A DNA stretch of 64,000 nt from the NCBI RefSeq assembly GCF_039908635.1, contig NZ_CP150918.1:1984001-2048000 (forward strand), written 5' to 3'. This document shows positions 1 through 7,852 of this stretch, in pieces (within the stretch, counting starts at the first letter, position 1; every line of letters begins with the position of its first letter). The notes below the pieces were generated by a model. That model was given only the letters and a program-made list of their open reading frames with translations, was not told the origin of the DNA and searched no databases. Position numbers and translations under genes: made by a program. This stretch comes from Pseudomonas purpurea. Lineage in GTDB: Bacteria; Pseudomonadota; Gammaproteobacteria; Pseudomonadales; Pseudomonadaceae.

Positions 1-169
1 GCACGGCTGTCTTTCGTCGAGCAATCGTCACTATGTCGGCGACTTGCTGGACAAGCCCCGCCATCAGGCCTTGCCGGCCCTTCAGCGTCTGTTGGTGAAA
101 GCCTTGGGCGACAAGCAGGAAGTCGCGTTCTCCGGCGGCGCGACCGTGATGAAGATCATCGGCGGCTGA
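1..169 (+). CDS. C-terminal end of an unidentified protein
   Basis: An open frame enters from the left edge and ends at TGA 167-169, giving about 55 C-terminal residues that finish in a Gly-rich tail (FSGGATVMKIIGG). Codon use matches the neighbouring core genes, and a REPIN starts eight bases after the stop, as is usual behind a real gene. I do not recognise the family from this tail and assign no function. Confidence 0.6.
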   Translation, partial: HGCLSSSNRHYVGDLLDKPRHQALPALQRLLVKALGDKQEVAFSGGATVMKIIGG

Positions 170-176
170 CAAGCCT

Positions 177-308
177 CTGTGGCGAGGGAGCTTGCTCCCG
201 CTCGGCGGCGAAGCCGCCGTAAAACAGGCAAATGCGATATCACTGGCGGATCGGGGGGATTTTTTGGGCCGCTTCGCGACCCAGCGGGAGCAAGCTCCCT
301 CGCCACAG
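177..308. repeat. REPIN: inverted pair of REP palindromes (GTGGCGAGG class)
   Basis: The left arm reads GTGGCGAGGGAGCTTGCTCC and the right arm is its near-perfect inverse about 90 bases on, the arrangement of a REPIN (two REP hairpins mobilised as a unit by RAYT transposases). The same class recurs at 22786-22920, 28565-28698 and, as a single hairpin, 54994-55023. No RAYT gene lies in the window. Confidence 0.85.
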
Positions 309-414
309 GCCGGCATTCTCAATCTGGAAATGTTCATGTGCTCAAAGACTGGCGCGGAAGCTGCATCCTGCGGACATTCGCCGGTTTTCCGTCACCGGCT
401 ATCTGGAGGATAGG

Positions 415-1020
415 ATGCGTAGCCTGGTTTTGCTGCTGGCCTTTTTGGCGCTTGGTGGCTGCATGAATGTCAGCGATATGGGCGAGGGCGTTCGTTATCA
501 CATGAGCGACGCGGGTCTGCTCGATCACAGCGACAGCCGTCGCGTAAACAACCTGCGCATTCAGCCAGACTCGTTCATCTACATCGCCCAGGGTGCGTTT
601 GCGCCGCCGGGCAGTGCCTACCCACGGCCGAACGTGGTGGCCGAAGAAGCCTTCAAAGGTTTTATCGAATACTTCCCGATGGTCCGCCGTGCCCGTGCGC
701 CGGCAGGCCTGGACGAGGCGATGGGCGAGGCGCGTGCCGCGGGTGCGCACTACCTGCTTTACGCCCGTTTCGCCAAGGCTGACGACCGTATCGGCAACTC
801 GGACGAGTGGCTCGATCAGGAAGCCGTGGATCGCCTGGGGATAGACAGCGGCGTGATTCAGATCATGCTGATCGAGACCAGCACCCAGTATTTGATTGAT
901 ACTGCACGGATCAAAAGTCGTGGCGGTTTACTGACGTTCCACGACAACAAGCCTGAAGACCTGCTAGGCCCGCCGCTTGAAGAATACGCGCGCAGCCTGC
1001 TGGGCCTCAGCGACCAGTAA
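415..1020 (+). CDS. DUF4823-type outer-membrane/periplasmic lipoprotein
   Basis: 201 residues. ATG 415 is chosen over upstream in-frame starts because it sits behind a GGAGGATAGG ribosome site and opens a lipoprotein signal (MRSLVLLLAFLALGGC, lipobox LGGC, lipidated Cys at about residue 16). The mature part matches my memory of the Pseudomonas DUF4823 family of putative lipoproteins, with an alpha/beta region around YLLYARFAKADDR. Function is unknown. The DUF1285 gene follows after 17 bases and is probably co-transcribed. The family call is from recall, not from a search. Confidence 0.75.
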   Translation: MRSLVLLLAFLALGGCMNVSDMGEGVRYHMSDAGLLDHSDSRRVNNLRIQPDSFIYIAQGAFAPPGSAYPRPNVVAEEAFKGFIEYFPMVRRARAPAGLDEAMGEARAAGAHYLLYARFAKADDRIGNSDEWLDQEAVDRLGIDSGVIQIMLIETSTQYLIDTARIKSRGGLLTFHDNKPEDLLGPPLEEYARSLLGLSDQ

Positions 1021-1037
1021 TTCACCAGGAGAGCAGC

Positions 1038-1598
1038 ATGAGTGATCCAGGCAAAGCCAACGATCTGTTGGGACAAATCCCCGCGTCCAAAGGCTTGCCG
1101 CCGGTCCACCTCTGGAACCCTGATTTCTGTGGCGATATCGACATGCGAATCGCCCGTGACGGCACCTGGTATTACCTTGGGACGCCGATCGGTCGCAAAC
1201 CGATGGTCAAGCTGTTCTCCACCATCATCCGCCGCGACGGCGATGAGTATTTCCTGATTACCCCGGTCGAAAAGGTCCGCATTCGGGTCGACGACGCGCC
1301 GTTCGTGGCGGTGGCGCTTGAGGTCGAAGGCGAGGGCGAAGCTCAGTTACTGCGCTTCACCACCAACGTCGATGAGCAGGCCGAGGCAGGTGCCGAGCAC
1401 CTGTTGCGTGTGGTGATCGACCCTGTGACGCAGGAACCTGCACCTTATGTGCATGTACGAACCAACCTTGAAGCATTGATCCACCGCAACGTGTTCTATC
1501 AGTTGGTGGAACTGGCCGTCAGCCGCGAAATCGACGGCCAGCGCTGGCTGGGCGTGTGGAGCGGCGGCGAGTTCTTCCCCATCGGGCTTGAGCCTTAG
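1038..1598 (+). CDS. DUF1285 domain-containing protein
   Basis: 186 residues, cytosolic (no signal or membrane segment), start ATG 1038 behind AGGAGAGCAGC. The sequence has the conserved features I associate with DUF1285: an N-terminal LPPVHLWNPDFCGDIDMRI stretch, then DGTWYYLGTPIGRKPMVKLF and FLITPVEKVRI. Members form a two-domain beta-rich fold without a known activity. It is the second gene of a short two-gene cluster with the lipoprotein upstream. Confidence 0.8.
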   Translation: MSDPGKANDLLGQIPASKGLPPVHLWNPDFCGDIDMRIARDGTWYYLGTPIGRKPMVKLFSTIIRRDGDEYFLITPVEKVRIRVDDAPFVAVALEVEGEGEAQLLRFTTNVDEQAEAGAEHLLRVVIDPVTQEPAPYVHVRTNLEALIHRNVFYQLVELAVSREIDGQRWLGVWSGGEFFPIGLEP

Positions 1599-1728
1599 GC
1601 CTTGACGTAACACCTGTCATACGTTGCGCCGAGGGTTCGGGTGTTGAACAGGACTGTTCAGTCACCGAATTTGCCATCGCGTAAGAAAACCGCACAATGC
1701 GCCTGGGCAGAAAAGGATGGTTGAATGT

Positions 1729-1759
1729 CGCCACCTGCGGCCAGGGCCGGCAGGTGGCG
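1729..1759. terminator. GC-rich hairpin between convergent genes
   Basis: A perfect 10-bp stem CGCCACCTGC / GCAGGTGGCG with an 11-base loop lies between the convergent DUF1285 and lipase genes. There is no T-tract on either side, so it is a structural or weak termination element rather than a classic intrinsic terminator. Confidence 0.4.
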
Positions 1760-1817
1760 ATGGAGGGCGTTCTAAACGTGCGGTTTGCGCGCCGCCTCAA
1801 CCTGCGAGGCGGTGAGC

Positions 1818-2690
1818 TTACAAGCCCTTGCTCTTGAGTCGGGCGGCATGTTCAAGATAGAGCCCGACAGGGTTCACGTTCCAACTGGTGATCCCGGCCA
1901 TTTGGTTGACTGCGTCGAAATGGTCCATGGGATAGTCTGAGCGAATTACTTTTCCCAGGTGCGAGCTGTATTGGCCGACCAGTCCGTCGTTGGCGTCTTT
2001 CTCTTTATAAAACAACTTCGACAGTACGATGCAATTCATATGGGTCGGATCGAGTGGTTGCAGGCTTTGAAAGTTCTGCACGATCCCGCTCCAGGAGTAG
2101 TAATACACGCCGTTCTCGACTTCGTTGCCTTCACCGCCCCAGTGTTTCGGCACCCCTTGCGGGTACTTGCGGTTGAAGGCAGCCAGGCCTGCGCTGGTCA
2201 GCGATTCGAACGCCGCTTGCGGGTCAACCGGGTTTTCCGGATGGCCGCTGATCAACGAAATGAACGTCCCGACTGCGCTCACCAGGGCCAGTACGAACGC
2301 TTCGGGCAACTCTCCGGGTGTCAGTGCCTTTTGCAATTGGTCAGCAATCTCGGAACCATGATTGGGGCAACTGACCGAGGTGACCGACGCGACCTTTTCC
2401 GGATGCAGCGCCGCTACGTAGCGTGCTGCCAGCGGGCCTTGGCTATGGCCGATCAGATTGACCTTGGCGGCTCCCGTTTCACGCAAAATGCGGTTGACGT
2501 GTTCAAGCAGTTTTTCACCGCGCTCCTCATTACCGTTGACGGCTGGAATGTTGACGGCAAACACCCGGGCACCGGCACGCTCCAGGGCTGCCTTGATTTC
2601 GAAGAAGTAGGGATAACCGGCGATTTTATCGAAGCCGAAAAGACCGTGAACCAAGACAATCGGGTATTGCGTAGACGCATCCATGTTCAT
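1818..2690 (-). CDS. Triacylglycerol lipase, P. fragi-type family I.1
   Basis: 290 residues. Hydrolyses triacylglycerol esters. An alpha/beta-hydrolase: oxyanion-hole HGLFG at residues 15-19, nucleophile elbow GHSQG with Ser83, probable catalytic Asp235 in DANDGLVG and His257 in PMDHFDA. The order and spacing match the Pseudomonas family I.1 lipases, closest in my recollection to the short P. fragi enzyme, which also lacks an N-terminal signal peptide. Export is therefore unresolved. No lif foldase gene lies beside it. Start ATG 2690 follows GGACAGG; Met3 is an alternative start. Confidence 0.85.
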   Translation of the reverse strand: MNMDASTQYPIVLVHGLFGFDKIAGYPYFFEIKAALERAGARVFAVNIPAVNGNEERGEKLLEHVNRILRETGAAKVNLIGHSQGPLAARYVAALHPEKVASVTSVSCPNHGSEIADQLQKALTPGELPEAFVLALVSAVGTFISLISGHPENPVDPQAAFESLTSAGLAAFNRKYPQGVPKHWGGEGNEVENGVYYYSWSGIVQNFQSLQPLDPTHMNCIVLSKLFYKEKDANDGLVGQYSSHLGKVIRSDYPMDHFDAVNQMAGITSWNVNPVGLYLEHAARLKSKGL

Positions 2691-2996
2691 GCTTGTACCT
2701 GTCCATAGCGGATTGAAGTGGAACAGATGCTATTGACTGCTCGATCTGTTGCGGCTAACCGTAGTTTACAAAGCGAGTTGATACAAATCGCTTCGCCCGG
2801 TATCCGAGCACTCGCGCCAGCGTCATCATCCCGTTCAACACGGCCAGTGCCAGCACCGTCATCGGCAGGGTGGGCAAGCCTTGTTCCGCGATGCACTTGC
2901 CGGTCGGCAGCGGAGAAACGGCGACGAAAATTGCCGTGCAGCGGTGCACGAAGTCGACTTAGTATGGCGTCCTTAACGCCTTCAGGAGCCGAGCCT
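2691..2996. other. Intergenic, about 305 bases
   Basis: Divergent promoter region between the lipase and the GNAT gene. A minus-strand open frame at 2755-2949 ends in a hydrophobic stretch (LPMTVLALAVLNGMM) and could be a gene relic, but it has no good start signal and I do not recognise it. Confidence 0.3.
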
Positions 2997-3479
2997 GTGT
3001 CCCTCGAAATTCGCCCCGCACAACCCAGCGACGCGCCGCAGATCCTCGGCTTCATCACCGAACTCGCCGACTACGAGCGCGCGCGGCATGAAGTCATCGC
3101 CAGCGTCGCCGATATTCAGCGCAGCCTGTTCAGCGAAGGTGCCACGGCCCATGGTCTGATCTGCCTGCGTGATGGCGTGGCAATCGGTTTTGCGGTGTTC
3201 TTTTTCAGCTATTCGACATGGCTGGGCAGCAACTGCCTGTACCTCGAAGACCTTTACATCACGCCCGAACAACGGGGCGGCGGCGCCGGCAAACAGCTGC
3301 TGCGGCATCTGGCGAAAATCGCCTGCGCCAATGACTGCGGCCGGTTCGAATGGAGTGTGCTGGACTGGAATACGGCGGCTATCGAGTTCTACAAATCCCT
3401 GGGTGCACAGCCACAGGAGGAGTGGGTGCGCTATCGCATGGACGGCGAGGTGCTGCGCGAGTTTGCCGAAGGGAAATGA
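2997..3479 (+). CDS. GNAT-family N-acetyltransferase (diamine/spermidine acetyltransferase-like)
   Basis: 160 residues. Transfers acetyl from acetyl-CoA to an amine. GTG 2997 is preferred because AGGAG at 2983-2987 is correctly spaced, and the GNAT fold starts immediately (LEIRPAQPSDAPQI). The acetyl-CoA loop Q-R-G-G-G-A-G-K is at about residues 91-98, preceded by the beta-4 segment YLEDLYI and followed by the C-terminal NTAAIEFYKSLG motif typical of small polyamine or thialysine acetyltransferases. ATG 2964 is an in-frame alternative. The substrate cannot be assigned from sequence. Confidence 0.85.
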   Translation: MSLEIRPAQPSDAPQILGFITELADYERARHEVIASVADIQRSLFSEGATAHGLICLRDGVAIGFAVFFFSYSTWLGSNCLYLEDLYITPEQRGGGAGKQLLRHLAKIACANDCGRFEWSVLDWNTAAIEFYKSLGAQPQEEWVRYRMDGEVLREFAEGK

Positions 3480-3783
3480 GCGCACGCGGTGCTGTGGTGA
3501 CGGCGATGGCGTAATGCCGCGTTTATCAGTTGTCGGCACCGCTTCAGTCCGGCATTCTGTGGGCCCTTTGCGCGCTCACGGACGACACCTGCAATGCCTT
3601 TGGCACCTTTTTTCCACGTCCGTGGACCGCTTGGACCGTCTGACCCCGCGCTTTGTGTTTGGTGTCCGGACATCTGCCTCGTCATCTCTGCTTTCATGTT
3701 GCCCCTCACGCGTTGTTCGGCGCGATGAGTGTCGTCATGAATTTGCGTCATGACCCCTGGATTCAGAAGCAAGGAGCTTTAAC
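3480..3783. other. Intergenic, about 300 bases
   Basis: No credible coding frame or clear hairpin was seen. It ends in AAGGAG at 3771-3776, the ribosome site for the PAAR gene. Confidence 0.3.
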
Positions 3784-4278
3784 TTGAGTGGAAAACCCGC
3801 TGCGCGCGTAACCGACCCTACCGCGTGCCCGTTGCCGGGCCATGGCAACAACCCGATTGCCTCCGGCTCGCCCGACGTGTTTTTTGACGGCCTGGCCGCT
3901 GCCCGCAAATCCGACCCTAGCGCTTGCGGCAGCCCGATCACTGGCGGCGTCTCCGGTACGGTGTTCATCAACGGCCTCAACGCCGCCACGCTCGACAGCA
4001 CCGGTGGCCACGGCAATGTCGTGGTGGGCGGTTCGGGCACGGTGATCATCGGTCAAAGTGGCGGTGGCGCTCCGGTCGGTGCGTTGTTGCCGATGCCGGT
4101 GCACTTCACGGACAAGATGCGGGTGGTTGATGAAACCAGCGGCGAGCCGATTGCGAACCTGGCTTACACCATTCAACGAGGCGATGGAACGCTGGAGCGA
4201 GGGGTAACTGACGCCTCGGGTTTTACTCATGCGGTTAACTCGCATGTCGCTGAAACGATCAAGTTGTATGCGGAGTAG
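3784..4278 (+). CDS. PAAR-domain T6SS spike-tip protein with C-terminal TTR-like extension
   Basis: 164 residues, TTG start eight bases after AAGGAG. Residues 1-105 are a PAAR domain: PAARVTDP, CPLPGHG, a central SPDVFFDG, then the Gly-rich beta repeats ending GTVIIGQSGGG. PAAR proteins cap the VgrG spike and carry effectors into target cells. Residues about 113-164 (DKMRVVDETSGEPI to the ETIKLYAE end) form a small transthyretin-like extension of the kind used as an effector adaptor. The lipase-like gene follows after 6 bases, so this is very probably its loader. No T6SS structural genes are in the window. Confidence 0.9.
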   Translation: MSGKPAARVTDPTACPLPGHGNNPIASGSPDVFFDGLAAARKSDPSACGSPITGGVSGTVFINGLNAATLDSTGGHGNVVVGGSGTVIIGQSGGGAPVGALLPMPVHFTDKMRVVDETSGEPIANLAYTIQRGDGTLERGVTDASGFTHAVNSHVAETIKLYAE

Positions 4279-4284
4279 CCAGTA

Positions 4285-5013
4285 ATGGGTGGGCAAGCAG
4301 CATTGGATCAACCTTGCACTGGCAGATTGTTGGGTTCCCACGGTTTGACATGCACGGAAGACACGACGCCTAAACCGGTAACCATGGAGAGGGAGGTCGT
4401 TGTATTTTTCATTGGTGGGGCGGGTGACAAGGAGAGCTACTATGGCGATGGCCCAAGTGGCCATACCTATGAAGCACAGAGGGCCCTGGAAAGAAAAGTG
4501 GCGGGTAAACACAAAGGCAAGTTCAAGGCTGTTTACTTGGGCTACAACGAAGTCAAGGGTGATTCGGATATAGAGAACTATGTCTATTCCGAGATTGATC
4601 ATAAATCAGTACATGTTTATATCGTTGGGCATAGTCTGGGTGGCTGGAACGGCGCACACCTTTCTTCCCTCTTAAGTGATAAAGGCTACTTGGTGAAGAT
4701 GCTGGTGACATTGGACCCTGTGGGTGAGGGTTTTTTTGTTGCGCTCATCTCCGATATCTATTGGAGCGAACCGGAGCCCAAGGCGGAATACTGGATCAAT
4801 GTGTTGGCGGATCCGATCAACCGTGACCGTACAGATACGGTGGCCTGGCTGGGTGAGAAATGGATTGTGGAATCCGGCCCGAATATAAAAGGTGTCGTCA
4901 GAGTCAATCATTGGGCCGCCGAGCCTCTCTATAACACGTACCTGGAAGGCGGGAAGTCTGCCTGCGACATTTCATATGAATCGATCATCAGCTATCTGGG
5001 AATCAAAGAGTGA
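4285..5013 (+). CDS. Putative T6SS lipase effector (GHSLG alpha/beta-hydrolase)
   Basis: 242 residues. An alpha/beta-hydrolase with FFIGGAGDKE near residue 41 (oxyanion region), the nucleophile elbow GHSLGG with Ser117, a likely acid Asp144 in TLDPVG and His209 in VNHWAAE. This fits a lipase or phospholipase. Placement directly after a PAAR gene and directly before a lipoprotein gene that overlaps it by four bases is the standard layout of a T6SS Tle-type effector with periplasmic immunity. I cannot place it in a numbered Tle family. Base composition is lower in GC than the flanking core genes, consistent with transfer. Start ATG 4285; ATG 4384 is possible. Confidence 0.8.
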   Translation: MGGQAALDQPCTGRLLGSHGLTCTEDTTPKPVTMEREVVVFFIGGAGDKESYYGDGPSGHTYEAQRALERKVAGKHKGKFKAVYLGYNEVKGDSDIENYVYSEIDHKSVHVYIVGHSLGGWNGAHLSSLLSDKGYLVKMLVTLDPVGEGFFVALISDIYWSEPEPKAEYWINVLADPINRDRTDTVAWLGEKWIVESGPNIKGVVRVNHWAAEPLYNTYLEGGKSACDISYESIISYLGIKE

Positions 5014-5540
5014 AGCTGCTATCGATCATGATCGCTTTTCTGTTGTGCGCGTCATGCGTCAGGTCTCATGACTTCAAGCCTGCTCATTTGGAATTTGTAT
5101 CGATTGAAAATAGAGAACGTGGTGTTTTCTATGAAGTCAGGTTCACGTCCGATATTGAGTTGCTTGAGTTGTATTGGCGCGAGAAAGGTGCGGGGCGCTC
5201 TGGTCAGATTTTTATTTGTGCCTTGGCGGATGACACGGATTTCTCCGTCGAGCATACGATTGCCCAATTTGGCGTGGGCCTGGTCAGGCGTGATGAAGAG
5301 TACGCAGGGCGCGATGGGTTTGGTTATGTTGCAGACATAAGCTTTGAGGAGACAAGGAACAAGAGGACGACATCTGTTTATCTCGACAAGAAAGTGTTGG
5401 CCGGATTGTTGGCGAGCAAGAAGGCGATCCCGTGCAAGGTGGTAGCCACGGCGAGTGGGTACAAACCTTACTACACCGAGTCTCTCTATATCCCTACGGG
5501 GCAAATCCTTGAGGAAATGCACAAGCGTAAGGACGGCTGA
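5010..5540 (+). CDS. Lipoprotein, candidate immunity protein of the adjacent lipase effector
   Basis: 176 residues. GTG 5010 overlaps the stop of the effector (GTGA), implying translational coupling. The N-terminus is a lipoprotein signal (MKLLSIMIAFLLCASC, lipobox LCASC), placing the product in the periplasm where a T6SS lipase would act. The mature domain has two conserved Cys (IFICALADD and AIPCKVV) and a YIPTGQILEEM end, both shared with the next gene. The immunity role is inferred from position and localisation only. Confidence 0.7.
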   Translation: MKLLSIMIAFLLCASCVRSHDFKPAHLEFVSIENRERGVFYEVRFTSDIELLELYWREKGAGRSGQIFICALADDTDFSVEHTIAQFGVGLVRRDEEYAGRDGFGYVADISFEETRNKRTTSVYLDKKVLAGLLASKKAIPCKVVATASGYKPYYTESLYIPTGQILEEMHKRKDG

Positions 5541-5644
5541 CGTTTGATTCCATGTTTGTTGTGTGGGTGCGGGGCGTAAGCCCGTTTCGGTCGTGAAGCA
5601 GGTCAGCAGGTTTTCAGGCGTTGAACGCCATCTCGGGAATTAAA

Positions 5645-6514
5645 ATGGTACGGCTGCTGTTGGTGTTGATGGTTGTTTTATGTTCGTCGTGCATGCAGTT
5701 GCACGTGCCTGACGCGCGGATTGAGTTTACTTCGATCAATTACGAAGGCGTGGGTCGGTATGAGTTACGTTTCAGGTCCGATCGGGACTTGGGAAATATC
5801 TACAAGTCCAACGGTATCAACGCAGGTGGCAATGCGTGGATCACTTGTTCACTGGACGGTGATAGGAACTTTTCGAACGACCATACTATCCGCTTGTCGA
5901 TGCATGGTTTTCTGGAAGATGCTCATCTTGTTGAGGGTGATCGTCGTTACGAGTTCCGGACCTCGGTCAGGTTTGCCGAGGATAGCGACCGTCACACCTC
6001 TCAGCGTGAGATCAGGAAGGAAGTGCTGCTCACGTTATTGAAATCCCAGGAATACATTCCCTGCAAAACCGTGAATGTCGCGTGGTTTTTCAACCCGTAC
6101 TTTTCAAAAATCATGTATATCCCGACCTCACGCATCATTGCCGAGGTGGATAAAGAGATACTTTCACACGCCTTTGTGATTCTGCCGCCAGAGGATCGTC
6201 CGTTTTCCTGGTTGCTGTTCGAGCCCGTTTGTATCAACGAGTGGACTTGGAATGCCGGTATGGTCATCGTCCACGGCGGTGCATGCAGCAGCTTGCCTTT
6301 CAGTGGACTGTTGAGTTCGTTTGCGCCCTATAACGACAAGTACCGCTTGGTTGACGATGAAACCGGCTTTCCGATACCGGGCGTTCTCTACATTATTGTG
6401 CGCGAGGATGGGCGTCAGGAGGAGGGGCTGAGCGACAGTTCGGGTTACACCCACCAAGTGGGGTCGTATGGGCCTGAAACAGTACAGATCTATACTCCTA
6501 GCGAAGGGTACTGA
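5645..6514 (+). CDS. Immunity-like lipoprotein fused to the TTR-like tail domain of the PAAR protein
   Basis: 289 residues from ATG 5645 (TTG 5621 is a possible longer start). Residues 1-170 parallel the preceding lipoprotein: signal LCSSC, EFTSINYEG, RFRSD, IPCKTV and MYIPTSRIIAEV. Residues about 230-289 parallel the end of the PAAR protein: DKYRLVDDETG, EDGRQEEG, then DSSGYTH.V.S...ETVQIY. A spacer of about 60 residues (PPEDRPFSWLL...) joins them. A secreted-side adaptor domain on an immunity-type lipoprotein is unusual; it may be a recombination product between a duplicated immunity gene and a second PAAR or effector gene. Confidence 0.75.
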   Translation: MVRLLLVLMVVLCSSCMQLHVPDARIEFTSINYEGVGRYELRFRSDRDLGNIYKSNGINAGGNAWITCSLDGDRNFSNDHTIRLSMHGFLEDAHLVEGDRRYEFRTSVRFAEDSDRHTSQREIRKEVLLTLLKSQEYIPCKTVNVAWFFNPYFSKIMYIPTSRIIAEVDKEILSHAFVILPPEDRPFSWLLFEPVCINEWTWNAGMVIVHGGACSSLPFSGLLSSFAPYNDKYRLVDDETGFPIPGVLYIIVREDGRQEEGLSDSSGYTHQVGSYGPETVQIYTPSEGY

Positions 6515-6543
6515 CCCCCCGGGTGGCTTGGCTGGCCCACATG

Positions 6544-6588
6544 AAAAAAACCGGGCGGGGCTCTTGGGTCAAAGAGCTTGCAGCCCGG
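6544..6588 (-). terminator. Intrinsic terminator of the alcohol dehydrogenase gene
   Basis: Read on the minus strand: CCGGGC ... GCCCGG with an inner GCTCTT/AAGAGC stem, followed by seven T. It lies 32 bases past the adh stop codon. Confidence 0.8.
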
Positions 6589-6619
6589 TGGTTTACGCCG
6601 TTAAGCGACAGGGCCGGAC

Positions 6620-7672
6620 TCAGGCTTTGAGCGTCGCCATGTCGATGACGAAACGGTATTTCACGTCGCCCGCGATCATGCGGCTGTAGGCTTCATTGAT
6701 CTGGCGGATGTCGAGCATTTCGATGTCGCAAGTGATGTTGTGCTCGGCGCAGAAGTCCAGCACCTCCTGGGTTTCGGCAATGCCGCCAATCAGCGAGCCG
6801 GCCAGCACCCGACGCCCCAACACCAGTTTGGCGGCGTGGACCGGTGGATCGATCGGTTCGATCAGGCCGACCAGGATATGCACGCCGTCGAAGCGCAGCG
6901 TATCGAGGTAGGGATTGAGGTCGTGCTGCACCGGAATGGTGTCGAGCAGGAAATCGAATTGCCCGGCCGCGGCCTTCATCTGCTCGGCATCGGTTGACAC
7001 GATCACATGATCCGCGCCCTGGCGCCGACCTTCTTCAGCCTTGCTCGCCGAGCGGGTGAACAGCGTCACTTCGGCGCCCATGGCCTTGGCGAACTTGATG
7101 CCCATGTGGCCGAGACCGCCCATGCCGAGAATGCCGACCTTGTCGCCAGCCTTCACGCCGTAGTGCTTGAGTGGCGAGTAGGTGGTAATGCCGGCGCAGA
7201 GGATTGGCGCGGCGCTGGCCAGGTCGAGTTTCTCCGGGATGCGCACGACGAAGTGTTCACTGACGACGATGCTGTCGGAGTAGCCGCCCATGGTGTTGCT
7301 GCCGTCGACCCGGTCCGGGGTCGCGTAGGTCATGGTCGGACCTTCGAGACAATATTGTTCCAGGTCAGCCTGGCAGGCTTCGCAATGACGGCATGAGTCG
7401 ACCATGCAGCCGACACCAACCAGGTCGCCGACTTTGTGGGCGGTGACGCTCGCACCGACGGCGGTGACTTTGCCGACAATTTCATGGCCCGGCATCAGCG
7501 GGTACACAGCGATGCCCCACTCGTTGCGTGCCTGGTGGATGTCGGAGTGGCATACGCCGCAGTACAGAATCTCGATCGCTACGTCGTCGGCACGTGGGCT
7601 GCGACGCTCGAAAGTCATGGGGGCGAGGGGAGTGGCGGCCGACTGGGCGGCGTAACCGATGGCGGTGTACAT
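6620..7672 (-). CDS. NAD(P)-dependent zinc alcohol dehydrogenase (YahK/cinnamyl-ADH type)
   Basis: 350 residues, start ATG 7672 behind GAGG. Oxidises alcohols or reduces aldehydes in the cytosol. A medium-chain dehydrogenase: catalytic zinc ligands in CGVCHSD (about residues 37-43) and GHE, structural zinc Cys cluster GCMVDSCRHCEAC...YC, nucleotide-binding GMGGLGHMG, and YRFVIDM at the C-terminus. The pattern is that of the YahK / cinnamyl alcohol dehydrogenase subgroup with broad aldehyde reductase activity. It is divergent from an AraC regulator, which is the likely controller. Confidence 0.9.
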   Translation of the reverse strand: MYTAIGYAAQSAATPLAPMTFERRSPRADDVAIEILYCGVCHSDIHQARNEWGIAVYPLMPGHEIVGKVTAVGASVTAHKVGDLVGVGCMVDSCRHCEACQADLEQYCLEGPTMTYATPDRVDGSNTMGGYSDSIVVSEHFVVRIPEKLDLASAAPILCAGITTYSPLKHYGVKAGDKVGILGMGGLGHMGIKFAKAMGAEVTLFTRSASKAEEGRRQGADHVIVSTDAEQMKAAAGQFDFLLDTIPVQHDLNPYLDTLRFDGVHILVGLIEPIDPPVHAAKLVLGRRVLAGSLIGGIAETQEVLDFCAEHNITCDIEMLDIRQINEAYSRMIAGDVKYRFVIDMATLKA

Positions 7673-7852
7673 GATGAACCTCGCAAAAGCAGTGACGGGT
7701 GAGGCGGGCCATTTTCCGCGCCGCCCTCGGGCGCGGCCATGGCGATTCCTCCGCGTGTCATGCCTATTCCTCCGGTATCGGGGGCGGATCGGTCGCATTG
7801 GCGCTCAGACCTGCGATGATGCTTTCATCCCATTTTTCGTGAAGTTTTTGCC

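Noticed and set aside
177..308. Repeated palindromes as a possible CRISPR array
   Set aside because: Only two inverted copies per locus, no regular spacers and no cas genes; they are REPINs.
2755..2949. Minus-strand 64-residue frame with a hydrophobic stretch
   Set aside because: No ribosome site or family; could be a relic, not supported as a gene.
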